From NCBI GenBank assembly GCA_024638325.1, contig JAHEKM010000002.1:1-64000 (forward strand): a stretch of DNA of 64,000 nt, in the 5' to 3' direction. This DNA is from Gemmatimonadota bacterium. Lineage in GTDB: Bacteria; Gemmatimonadota; Gemmatimonadetes; Longimicrobiales; Gaopeijiaceae. Position numbers and translations under genes: made by a program. The notes under the pieces are model-generated. The model had not been told where the DNA came from, searched no databases, and saw nothing but the letters and a program-made list of their open reading frames with translations. Positions 47,141 through 55,247 of this stretch are shown here, in pieces (within the stretch, counting starts at the first letter, position 1; every line of letters begins with the position of its first letter).

Positions 47141-47648
47141 GCGCGCGGTGGCTCTTGCGCTCGTCGTCGGGCTTGGGCTGGGTTGCACGGCCGGGGAGGA
47201 GGTGTGGAGACCCCTCCCCGGGTTCGCCGCACCGGACTTCGCCGCTCCCGATCTGAGCGGCAGCATGGCATCGTTGAGCGAGCTGCACGGCAGAGTCGTG
47301 CTGCTCAACGTGTGGGCGACGTGGTGCGTGCCGTGTCTGCGGGAGATGCCGGGCCTGCAAGACCTTCACGAGGCCTACGAGGGAAGGGGGCTCGAGGTCC
47401 TGGGCGTCAGTGTGGACCGAGGGTCGGCTCGGGACCGCATCGTTTCGTTCGTGGGCGAGCACGGAATCCGATACCGAGTGCTCCACGACCCGGACGAGGA
47501 CGTCGCGATGGCCTTCAGGACCATCGGCGTGCCCGAGACGTTCCTGATCGGAGGCGACGGCACGATCGTCCATCGCTGGATCGGAGAGTTCGATCCGATG
47601 TCCCCCGAGGTGCGTGCGCTCATCGAGTCGACTCTGTCGGATCTGTAG
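47127..47648 (+). CDS. TlpA/ResA-like thioredoxin-fold lipoprotein
   Basis: GTG start; LNVWATWCVPCLREMPGLQDLHEAYEGRGLEVLGVSVD. Confidence 0.88.
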   Translation: MSIVRRAVALALVVGLGLGCTAGEEVWRPLPGFAAPDFAAPDLSGSMASLSELHGRVVLLNVWATWCVPCLREMPGLQDLHEAYEGRGLEVLGVSVDRGSARDRIVSFVGEHGIRYRVLHDPDEDVAMAFRTIGVPETFLIGGDGTIVHRWIGEFDPMSPEVRALIESTLSDL

Positions 47649-47691
47649 AGCGCGCACTGGACAACGACGGGCCGGTGTCGCCGAATAGTGC

Positions 47692-48591
47692 ATGCCCGAG
47701 CTCCCCGAGATCACCGCCTACGTAGAGGCCTTCCAGCGCACCATCGTCGGTCAGCCGCTCGAACGCATCCGCGTGAGGTCGCCATCGCTCGTTCGCACCT
47801 GGGACCCCCCGCTCTCCGCTGCGGAGGGGCTCGCGGTGGTCGGCGCCGAGCGCCTGGGCAAGCGGGTGGTGTGGTGCATGGAGGGGGAGCTGTTCCTCGT
47901 CTTCCACCTGATGATCACCGGCCGCTTCAAGTGGACGAAGGCGGGCGCGGCCGTGCCGAAGAAGCGCGCGCATGGCGCCTTCGATTTCCCGAACGGCACC
48001 CTGCTGCTCACCGAGCAGTCCACCCGGAAGCGCGCGTCCCTCCATGTCGTGCAGGGCAGGGAGGCGCTCGCCGAGCTGGACCCTGGCGGCCTGGAGGTGC
48101 TGGACGCCTCACTCGAGGACTTCACGTCGGCGCTCACGCGCGAGAGTCGTACGCTGAAGCGCGCGCTCACCGACCCGCGCGTACTCAGCGGGATCGGCAA
48201 CGCGCACTCGGACGAGATACTCCTCTTCGCTCGCCTCTCTCCCTTGCAGCTGACCCGGAATCTGTCCGATGCCGAGTTGGCGCGGCTCTACGAGGTGACG
48301 CGAAGCTCGCTGACCGAGTGGACCGCGCGGCTCCGGGAGGAGTTCGGCGACCGATTTCCGACCAAGATCACCGCGTTTCATCCGGCGATGTCGGCCCACG
48401 GGAAGTACGGAGAGCCGTGCCCGACCTGTGGGTCACCCATCCAGCGCATCAAGTACGCGGACCGAGAGACGAACTACTGCGCCACGTGCCAGACCGGTGG
48501 GAAGGTGCTCGCCGATCGCGGCATGTCGCGCCTGCTCGGGGACGACTGGCCGCGCACGCTGGAAGAGCTCGAGGAGCTTCGCTCGAAGTAG
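47692..48591 (+). CDS. mutM: Formamidopyrimidine-DNA glycosylase (Fpg/Nei)
   Basis: [15 protein letters not shown]-terminal zinc finger [28 protein letters not shown]. Confidence 0.92.
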   Translation: MPELPEITAYVEAFQRTIVGQPLERIRVRSPSLVRTWDPPLSAAEGLAVVGAERLGKRVVWCMEGELFLVFHLMITGRFKWTKAGAAVPKKRAHGAFDFPNGTLLLTEQSTRKRASLHVVQGREALAELDPGGLEVLDASLEDFTSALTRESRTLKRALTDPRVLSGIGNAHSDEILLFARLSPLQLTRNLSDAELARLYEVTRSSLTEWTARLREEFGDRFPTKITAFHPAMSAHGKYGEPCPTCGSPIQRIKYADRETNYCATCQTGGKVLADRGMSRLLGDDWPRTLEELEELRSK

Positions 48592-48629
48592 CTGCGGACC
48601 AGCGATTGCCCGTTGACGCTCGTGCGGGC

Positions 48630-48671
48630 ACGATATATCGTACGACATACTCCACGATCTATTGTACGTGG
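48630..48671. promoter_or_regulatory. Candidate PadR operator region
   Basis: Perfect palindrome ACGATATATCGT (48630-48641) and inverted repeat CCACG-N10-CGTGG (48652-48671) just upstream of the padR gene. Confidence 0.5.
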
Positions 48672-48707
48672 GGTCGAACGACAGGACTTTGGACGGGGGA
48701 CATCACA

Positions 48708-49280
48708 ATGTGCAGCACGAGAAGCCGGAGACGCCGCATGGACTTCGACTGGATCTTCGACTGGGGCGACATGGGCATGGGAGGGCCCCGCAGGCGGGGC
48801 CGCCATCGCGGCCGCGGGCCCGGCAGGCGGTTCTTCAAGCAGGGTGAGGTGCGCTTGGCGCTCCTTTCCCTCCTGGACGACGCCCCCGGTCACGGCTACG
48901 AGCTCATGAAGCGGCTGGAAGACCGCTCAGGTGGGATGTACCGCGCCAGCGCGGGGACCATCTACCCCGTTCTGCAGCAACTGGAGGACGAGGGGCTGGT
49001 CCGCATCCAGGAGGCCGACGAGAAGAAGGTCTACCACCTCACCGAGGCCGGCCGGGAGGAGCTCCTGCTCCACCGAGAGCAGGTCGACAACATCTGGCAG
49101 CGCGCCCACGGCTGGAAGGACTGGGGCTCAGCCATGGGACCGGAGACCGCCGAGATCTGGGGTAGCTGGGGTCGCTTGTCGAAGGCGGCCTTCAAGGCTG
49201 CGGCCCGGTCGGACTTCGAGAACACGGAGCGGATCCGCGACGTCCTGGACCGAGCGCGTAAGGAGCTCGAGGCCCTCTAG
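48708..49280 (+). CDS. PadR family transcriptional regulator
   Basis: RLALLSLLDDAPGHGYELMKRLEDRSGGMYRASAGTIYPVLQQLEDEGLVRIQEADEKKVYHLTEAGREEL; ATG at 48708 or 48738. Confidence 0.92.
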   Translation: MCSTRSRRRRMDFDWIFDWGDMGMGGPRRRGRHRGRGPGRRFFKQGEVRLALLSLLDDAPGHGYELMKRLEDRSGGMYRASAGTIYPVLQQLEDEGLVRIQEADEKKVYHLTEAGREELLLHREQVDNIWQRAHGWKDWGSAMGPETAEIWGSWGRLSKAAFKAAARSDFENTERIRDVLDRARKELEAL

Positions 49281-49339
49281 CCCACCCTACGAGCCGCGGG
49301 TCGCTGCGCGGCGGGGCCTCCGGGCTCCGTCGCCCGCCC

Positions 49340-49900
49340 TCAGTTGCGGACTACGGGCTGCCAGAACGCCAGATTGACCCCGAGGCTGAGGGCCTGGTAC
49401 GTGAACGGAGCCTCGTTGATGACGACCCAGCGGTACTCCAGCTGCGGAACGATCAACCCCAGGCCGACGAGCCTGAAGCCGATCACGGCCGTGTAGCCGA
49501 GCTCCGTGCTGCGGTCGACGGTGTTGGGATAGATCGTGTTGCGCAGCCCGAGGCCGATGCCACCGTACAGGCCGCCCGCCCGGCCGTCCCAGACGTAGAC
49601 CGCCTCCAGGTTGTACTGGTACTCCTTGAGGTTGAGCAGAAAGGTGACGTCGGCGCTCGCCATCAACTCGATGTCGCCCGAAGGTAGGATGGGCAGGCGC
49701 AGCTGGGCGCCCAGCACCTCGTCGCGCTGCTTCTGGTCGAAGCCCAGCCGAACACCGATGGAGGGTGGAGCCCAGCCGCCCGGGCCAGGCAGATCGCGGA
49801 AAACCTCGCCCGGCACGGCCTGGGCGAGCACCGTGTCCGGAGCCGTGGTCGCGAGGGCGAGCAGAGAGAGGGCGCACATGCAGAGTCGGCCTGGGTTCAT
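49340..49900 (-). CDS. Secreted hypothetical protein (beta-barrel-like)
   Basis: MNPGRLCMCALSLLALATTAPDTVLAQ signal; alternating hydrophobic strands. Confidence 0.6.
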   Translation of the reverse strand: MNPGRLCMCALSLLALATTAPDTVLAQAVPGEVFRDLPGPGGWAPPSIGVRLGFDQKQRDEVLGAQLRLPILPSGDIELMASADVTFLLNLKEYQYNLEAVYVWDGRAGGLYGGIGLGLRNTIYPNTVDRSTELGYTAVIGFRLVGLGLIVPQLEYRWVVINEAPFTYQALSLGVNLAFWQPVVRN

Positions 49901-49949
49901 GTGCGAAAGGTGGCCCCGACGCCTGAGGAGCCGCAATCCGTGGCCTACG

Positions 49950-51221
49950 TCACGCCATGGGGAAGTCCATGAGCTGGTCCTTCAGCTCGTGCGTATCCGC
50001 ACGCTCGACCCGGCTCACGAGCCCCCGCATCTCCTCCAACACGTGCCCGTCCGTGTCCGCGTGCACCTCTCCCTGGATGAGCCGCAGAACCGAAGCTCGA
50101 TGCTCCGGTGACTCGACCACGTGGGTGAAGGCCGGGAGTAGCCGGTAGAACAGCCGGATGAAGTCGTCCCATATGGCGGCGTCCGCTCGCAGCTTGTCCT
50201 CGTACGGGAGAAAGGTCTCGCGACGACAGTCGCCGCTCTCGAGCGCCGTCTGGATCCGTTCGGCGGCGAACCGCGCGTTGTGCATGGCGACGCTCACGCC
50301 GGAGGAGAAGATCGGGTCGGTGAAGCGGGCGGCGTCGCCGAGGGCTATCCAGCCGTCCCCGCACGTCTGGTCGAGCTGATAGCTGTAGTTCACCTCGCCC
50401 TTCAGCTCGTTGATGCGCTCAGCCCTCTTGGTCGCCTTCTTGAGTGCCTTGTTCTTGGACAAGCTCTCCAGGAAGAAGTCCGCGATGCCGACGTCGGCCT
50501 CCTGGTAGACGGCATACACGGAGCGGTCGGCGACCACCCCGATGGAGGTGATCTCGTCGTTGATCGGCGCGGTCCAGGCCCAGCCGCGAAGCTCGGGCAG
50601 GAAGTAGATGTGCGTGTAGTCCTCCGTCGCCCGACTGCCGCGGTCCACGTCGAGGAACCAAGCGTGCAGGGCGAACTGGTCGAGGACGGGGTGATCGCGC
50701 CTCAGGCCGAGCTGGCGACCGATCTTCGTCGCGCGCCCGCCTGCGTCCACCACGACGCGCGCCGGGAAGGAAACCGTCTGACCCCCGATCTCCGCGTCCA
50801 CGCCGCGGGCGGCGCCGTTCTCGAAGACCACCTCGCGGACGTTCGCACCCTGCACCAACCGGCACCCCTGGTTCTCGGCGTGCTTGAGCAGGAGGAGATC
50901 GAACTTCGAGCGGTCTACGTGATAGGTGTACTCCTGCTCGATGCCCTCCTGGGGGAACTCCGAGTACCCGATCGGGATCGACGTCCGCCCGCCCGGGTGG
51001 TAGACCACGCCGCCCGAGTGCGGAAAGTCGGCGGCCTCCATGATCGGCAGGAAACCGATCTCCTTGAAGATGCGGATGGCGGCCGGCATGAGGGACTCGC
51101 CCACGTGCGGTCGAGGATGCTGGGCCCTCTCGAGAATCACGCACGGCACGCCCGCGTCGGCCAAGTAGCACCCCAAGGTGAGACCAGCGGGACCCCCCCC
51201 GATAATGACGACGTCGCTCAT
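49950..51221 (-). CDS. FAD-dependent oxidoreductase (geranylgeranyl reductase/halogenase-like)
   Basis: MSDVVIIGGGPAGLTLGCYLADAGVPCVILERAQHPRPHVGESLMPAAIRIFKEIGF...GDGWIALGDAARFTDPIFSSGVSVAMHNA. Confidence 0.88.
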   Translation of the reverse strand: MSDVVIIGGGPAGLTLGCYLADAGVPCVILERAQHPRPHVGESLMPAAIRIFKEIGFLPIMEAADFPHSGGVVYHPGGRTSIPIGYSEFPQEGIEQEYTYHVDRSKFDLLLLKHAENQGCRLVQGANVREVVFENGAARGVDAEIGGQTVSFPARVVVDAGGRATKIGRQLGLRRDHPVLDQFALHAWFLDVDRGSRATEDYTHIYFLPELRGWAWTAPINDEITSIGVVADRSVYAVYQEADVGIADFFLESLSKNKALKKATKRAERINELKGEVNYSYQLDQTCGDGWIALGDAARFTDPIFSSGVSVAMHNARFAAERIQTALESGDCRRETFLPYEDKLRADAAIWDDFIRLFYRLLPAFTHVVESPEHRASVLRLIQGEVHADTDGHVLEEMRGLVSRVERADTHELKDQLMDFPMA

Positions 51222-52114
51222 GGTGCGTCGTTCCTCCATCCCAGGCGCTGCGCGAGCTCGATCAGATCGACCCGTGCGCCGCCGGAGGCGAACGCCAAGG
51301 TCCCGTCGGTCTCGACCAAGTAGACCAACGCTGGATGGACGATATCGCCGCTACGGAGGTCCCGCTGTCGGGCGATTTCCCACGCGTCTAGTGCGGCCTC
51401 CACCGCGTCGACGGTGCCCCCGACCACGTGGTCCTTCAGCGGATCGAGCTGGAACTGGCCGTGGATCGCCTGGAGCCTCGAGGGCACGTCCCTCCATGGG
51501 TCCAGCGTGAGCACGACGATCGACACGTCGGCGGCCAACGCCAGTCGCGCCGCACGCGCTTCGTGGACCACGGCGGGGCACACCGTCTCGCAGTGGCCGA
51601 ACGCGAACGTCACCAGCGCGCCCCGCCCACCGAGTGACGCGAGCGTGAACGGCTCCCCCTGGTGGTTCACGAGGCCTGTGGCATCCGGCCAGGGACTGTC
51701 GAGGCGGGTGAGGGACCCGGCCACATCGCTGCTCGCCAGGACCACGTCCGGCACACCGGCCTGTGCCACGCGCACGCCGGCCGCCGCGAATCCACACAGG
51801 GTCAGAAGCAGCGTCGACCCGATGAGCGCGCGTCCCGCCATGGAGGACGTCAGGTGGGCCAGGGTCGCCCGGACCTCCTCGCCCCAACCCACCATCAGCA
51901 GGACCATCATGCTTGGGGGCTGACCCAGCAGGAGCAGCCAGCCCTTGGCGTCCGGAAGCCCGCTCTCGGTGATGTTGAAGCACACCGAGCGCGTGCGCTC
52001 CAGCCACTCCGGTGCCCCTGGGACCGACCACAGCGCGAGGGCCCACCAGCTCGCGGTGACCGCGAGGATGAAGCCCGTCGCGCCGAGCGGCCAGAGGTCG
52101 CGCCGCCTGATCAC
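51218..52114 (-). CDS. Membrane protein with C-terminal SCO1/SenC-like domain
   Basis: N-terminal TM segments; ALVTFAFGHCETVCPAVVHEARAAR (CxxxC) and TLDPWRDVPSRL as in SCO proteins. Confidence 0.78.
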   Translation of the reverse strand: MIRRRDLWPLGATGFILAVTASWWALALWSVPGAPEWLERTRSVCFNITESGLPDAKGWLLLLGQPPSMMVLLMVGWGEEVRATLAHLTSSMAGRALIGSTLLLTLCGFAAAGVRVAQAGVPDVVLASSDVAGSLTRLDSPWPDATGLVNHQGEPFTLASLGGRGALVTFAFGHCETVCPAVVHEARAARLALAADVSIVVLTLDPWRDVPSRLQAIHGQFQLDPLKDHVVGGTVDAVEAALDAWEIARQRDLRSGDIVHPALVYLVETDGTLAFASGGARVDLIELAQRLGWRNDAP

Positions 52115-53865
52115 CCGATCTGCCAGAGCCGGGAGAGCAGGGTCCAGTTGGCGAAGTAGTAGACGACGAACGCCAACAGGAAGATGAACACCAGGATCAT
52201 GGTGCCGGGCATCATACCCAGACGGCCGTGCTCTTCGAGCTCGACGTCTTCCGTGGGTAGCTCGGTGAACGGCCGCGAGTACACGCCCGGCGGAACCGAG
52301 CCCGCCAGCGCCGCGCTCGTGCAGTCGTCTCCGAGCGGCTTGCCGAAGAACACCGACCAGACGGTGGTCAGGATGTACATGCCTCCGCCCACGGCTCCGA
52401 TGAGTCCGCCAATGGCCATGATGGCGATCATGAGGTTCGCCGCCGGCGAGTACTCCACCCCGAACGGCGCCCCCACGAACGAGATGTCGTAGTGACGCCG
52501 CGGAACGCCGAACGTGCCCGCGAAGGTCATGGTCAGTGAGAAGACCAGCATGCCGAAAGAGAAGACGTACGGCTGCAGCTTGGCCATGCCGTAGAAGGCC
52601 ACCTTCTTCTGGAAAATCAGCGGGATCACGTAGTAGGTGATGCCCATGAAGGCGAGCGCCGTACCCGACACCACGGTTGCGTGGAAGTGTCCGGGAATCC
52701 TCAGCGTGTTATGCGCGATGATGTTGATCTGCTCGGTACCGAACGTGACGCCGGTGATGCCGCCCACGAAGCCGAACACCACGAGCGAGAGGCACAGCGC
52801 GCTGAAGCCCGGGTCTCCCCACGGCGCCCGACGCAGCCATCCGAAGATCCCCTGCGTGAAGCCCCTCAGACGCATGCCGAGCTCGATGCCCGCGGGGACC
52901 GTGAAGCCGTGCAGCATGGACGCGAGCACCGCCATGTACATGAAGTACGAGGTGTTCACGACCTTCCACGCGGGACCGAAGCCGGGGTCCACGAGCAGGT
53001 GGTGAGCAGACGCCATCGAGATGAACAGGATGTACAGCACGAACGCCGTGCGGCTGATCTTCTCGTTGACGACCACGGCGCCGACCGTGAGCGCGCCCAG
53101 CAGGTACCAGACGGAGACCATGGCGGCCACGTTGATCTGCTGGGACGAGTGACCGAGTCCCCACCAGACCAGCCGATAGACCTGAGGATCGACGTTCATG
53201 ACGTCGATCGACCACAGGAACGTCGGGATGTAGATCGCGGCGCCGTGCGCGAGCGTGATCGCCGCGATGATCGCGGCGGTGATAGCCCCGAACGTGACGA
53301 GCGGCACCGAGCCCGTGTACGTCTGTTCCCTCTTGGCCAGGACCAGCGTCGCGAAGAAGATCGTGGTGACGATGATGGCGCCGACCGCGAACAGGATGAC
53401 GCCGAGGTAGAACGCGGGGTGGGCGCGCAACGGCACGTACGAGGTGAAGAGCACGTCCGCGCGGCCCGTGAACATCGTCCACTCGACCAGTCCGGCTCCA
53501 CCGACCATGAGACCGAATGCGAGCCACCCGAGCTTGGCGCCTGCCACGCGGCAGTTGAGCAGGACTGCCGAGGCGAAGTACAGGACCGCCATCTCGAAGA
53601 ACATGATGAAGAAGATCAGCATGTTCATCCCGTGGATCGTCAGCCACCGGTAGAACTGCACGTCGCTGAGGAGGTGCACGGTCTGCCACCGAGTCAGCAG
53701 GACCAGGATGGCCGCGACGCCACCGATGAGCAGCGCGACGGTCGCCACCACGGCGTTGGCCTTGATGAGGGCCTCCGCGTCCCGGTAGACCTTGAGTCCC
53801 GTGGTCGGGCACACCCTGAACGCGCCGGCCGGCGCGGTCGCAGTTCCAGCCGCGGGGGTGCTCAT
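52111..53865 (-). CDS. Heme-copper oxidase superfamily subunit I, probable NO reductase-type (active-site Tyr replaced)
   Basis: TM helices; low-spin heme His (IHGMNMLIFF), CuB ligands GH...AHHLLVDP, GHFHATVVSG; HPxVY motif replaced by HSSQQ. Confidence 0.85.
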   Translation of the reverse strand: MSTPAAGTATAPAGAFRVCPTTGLKVYRDAEALIKANAVVATVALLIGGVAAILVLLTRWQTVHLLSDVQFYRWLTIHGMNMLIFFIMFFEMAVLYFASAVLLNCRVAGAKLGWLAFGLMVGGAGLVEWTMFTGRADVLFTSYVPLRAHPAFYLGVILFAVGAIIVTTIFFATLVLAKREQTYTGSVPLVTFGAITAAIIAAITLAHGAAIYIPTFLWSIDVMNVDPQVYRLVWWGLGHSSQQINVAAMVSVWYLLGALTVGAVVVNEKISRTAFVLYILFISMASAHHLLVDPGFGPAWKVVNTSYFMYMAVLASMLHGFTVPAGIELGMRLRGFTQGIFGWLRRAPWGDPGFSALCLSLVVFGFVGGITGVTFGTEQINIIAHNTLRIPGHFHATVVSGTALAFMGITYYVIPLIFQKKVAFYGMAKLQPYVFSFGMLVFSLTMTFAGTFGVPRRHYDISFVGAPFGVEYSPAANLMIAIMAIGGLIGAVGGGMYILTTVWSVFFGKPLGDDCTSAALAGSVPPGVYSRPFTELPTEDVELEEHGRLGMMPGTMILVFIFLLAFVVYYFANWTLLSRLWQIG

Positions 53866-54446
53866 CGGTCACCTCCCTGAGGCTCTGCTAGGGCCACGTC
53901 GTCCGAGGACGGTTCCACGATGATGCGCCCCACCATGATGTGGTGGCCGACGCCACAGAACTCGTTGCAGACGATGCGATAGTCACCGGCCTCGGTCGGC
54001 GTGACGCGGAGGCCGTAGTCGTAGCCGGGAACGACCTGGAAGTTGACGTTGAACGGGTAGAGGTTGAAACCGTGGTTCACGTCGAGGGACGAGAGGTGCA
54101 GCGTGTACTCTGCTCCCTGCTCGAGCCGCAAGATGGGAGTCCATTGGTACTGGGCCGCGAGCAGGTAGACGTCGCTGCCCGGCGGCGGCGCCACGACGGG
54201 AATGCCCGCCTCCGACTCTCCGGTTCCGTAGTCCCTCACGAACTGCTGGACGCGCGCGATGTAGTCCGAGGGCTCGACCCTGGCCCTGATGCCCGACGGA
54301 TTCTGACCGCCGCGCATGTGCCAGAGAGGCATCATCGCGAAGAGCACCATGCACCAGATGAACGCGATGGTGAACCACACGCGCTCCTGCTTGTGGGCCG
54401 GCTTCCACCAGACGCCCTGGGGTGACGTTACGCCTGTCGTGTACAT
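53862..54446 (-). CDS. Heme-copper oxidase subunit II with CuA site
   Basis: DYRIVCNEFCGVGHHIMVGRIIVEP (CxxxCxxxHxxM). Confidence 0.9.
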   Translation of the reverse strand: MYTTGVTSPQGVWWKPAHKQERVWFTIAFIWCMVLFAMMPLWHMRGGQNPSGIRARVEPSDYIARVQQFVRDYGTGESEAGIPVVAPPPGSDVYLLAAQYQWTPILRLEQGAEYTLHLSSLDVNHGFNLYPFNVNFQVVPGYDYGLRVTPTEAGDYRIVCNEFCGVGHHIMVGRIIVEPSSDDVALAEPQGGDR

Positions 54447-54456
54447 GTCCCCTCCG

Positions 54457-54627
54457 TCAGGGCAGGGTGGCGTCGGGGAGGCTCATGACCTCCCACAGAC
54501 CCCACGCGGTGAACACCACGAGCATGATGGTCATGCCCAGGACGAGCAGAACGAACGGTCGGTCGTACAGGCGCTGCAGGAAGGGGACGTCTGGGGGATG
54601 TGCCGCGCCGACGCGCTCGTCATCCAT
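54457..54627 (-). CDS. 56-aa single-TM small subunit upstream of oxidase subunit II
   Basis: Not in the ORF track (<60 aa): MDDERVGAAHPPDVPFLQRLYDRPFVLLVLGMTIMLVVFTAWGLWEVMSLPDATLP; same strand as the oxidase genes. Confidence 0.7.
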   Translation of the reverse strand: MDDERVGAAHPPDVPFLQRLYDRPFVLLVLGMTIMLVVFTAWGLWEVMSLPDATLP

Positions 54628-54646
54628 GTGGGGCCTCCGGTGTTGA

Positions 54647-54660
54647 GGTTGTAAACAACC
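54647..54660. promoter_or_regulatory. Inverted repeat GGTTGT-AA-ACAACC upstream of the oxidase operon
   Basis: 6-2-6 inverted repeat 20 bp upstream of the 56-aa gene start. Confidence 0.45.
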
Positions 54661-54708
54661 GGATCCGCGGGGGGAGGGTCGCGGGGGCCGGATCCGAAGT
54701 CGATCTGG

Positions 54709-55143
54709 CTAGACTGCCACTTCAAAGCCCTTGGCGAGAGGTCGGTCTCGTAGGAGGTCCGCGACGGACGTCCCGCGGAAGAACTGGTTGACGGCGACGG
54801 AAACGCTTCTCCACCGGTCGTGGGCCGCACACGGGTCTTGATCGCTGCACTGGGGACGACCGAGCAGGCAATGCGGCTCGTCGGCGACTTCGTCGAACTG
54901 CTCGACGATGTCCGCTAGCGTCAGCTCGGCCGCGGGACGCGCGAGCTGGAAACCGCCCCCAGGTCCCCGGGTCGAGGCCAGGAGCCCCGAGCGCGCGAGC
55001 ACGTGGAGGATCTTCGACAGGTAGTTCCGCGGCACGTCGAGGCTCTCGGCGATGTCCTCCACCCGAACCGGTTCGGGCGTGTCGTGGCCGGCGAGGCACA
55101 GGGTCGCCCTGAGCGCGTAGAGCGCGGTTTGTGAGAGGATCAC
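54709..55143 (-). CDS. Rrf2 family transcriptional regulator with three Cys (NsrR/IscR-like)
   Basis: MILSQTALYALRATLCLAGHDTPEPVRVEDIAESLDVPRNYLSKILHVLARSGLLASTRGPGGGFQLARP; CLLGRPQCSDQDPC. Confidence 0.9.
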   Translation of the reverse strand: MILSQTALYALRATLCLAGHDTPEPVRVEDIAESLDVPRNYLSKILHVLARSGLLASTRGPGGGFQLARPAAELTLADIVEQFDEVADEPHCLLGRPQCSDQDPCAAHDRWRSVSVAVNQFFRGTSVADLLRDRPLAKGFEVAV

Positions 55144-55189
55144 GCCACTCGGTCCAGTCCATGGAGGCAGGCTTGCGCACTAGATGCAT

Positions 55190-55216
55190 CCAATTATCAT
55201 GATCATATGATGATCC
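55190..55216. promoter_or_regulatory. AT-rich overlapping palindromes between rrf2 and the cytochrome b fusion gene
   Basis: ...CAATTATCATGATCATATGATGATCC: GATCAT-ATG-ATGATC (55201-55215), ATCATATGAT (55202-55211), ATCATGAT (55196-55203). Confidence 0.55.
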
Positions 55217-55247
55217 TCTCCCGACCGCAACGGCGATTCCCACCCTC

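Noticed and set aside
47688-49280. 530-aa ORF spanning mutM and padR
   Set aside because: Only its C-terminal portion is PadR; the upstream part is an out-of-frame reading of mutM.
52681-53880. 399-aa + strand ORF overlapping oxidase subunit I
   Set aside because: Arg/Glu/His-rich antisense artefact; the minus strand has clear heme-copper oxidase motifs.
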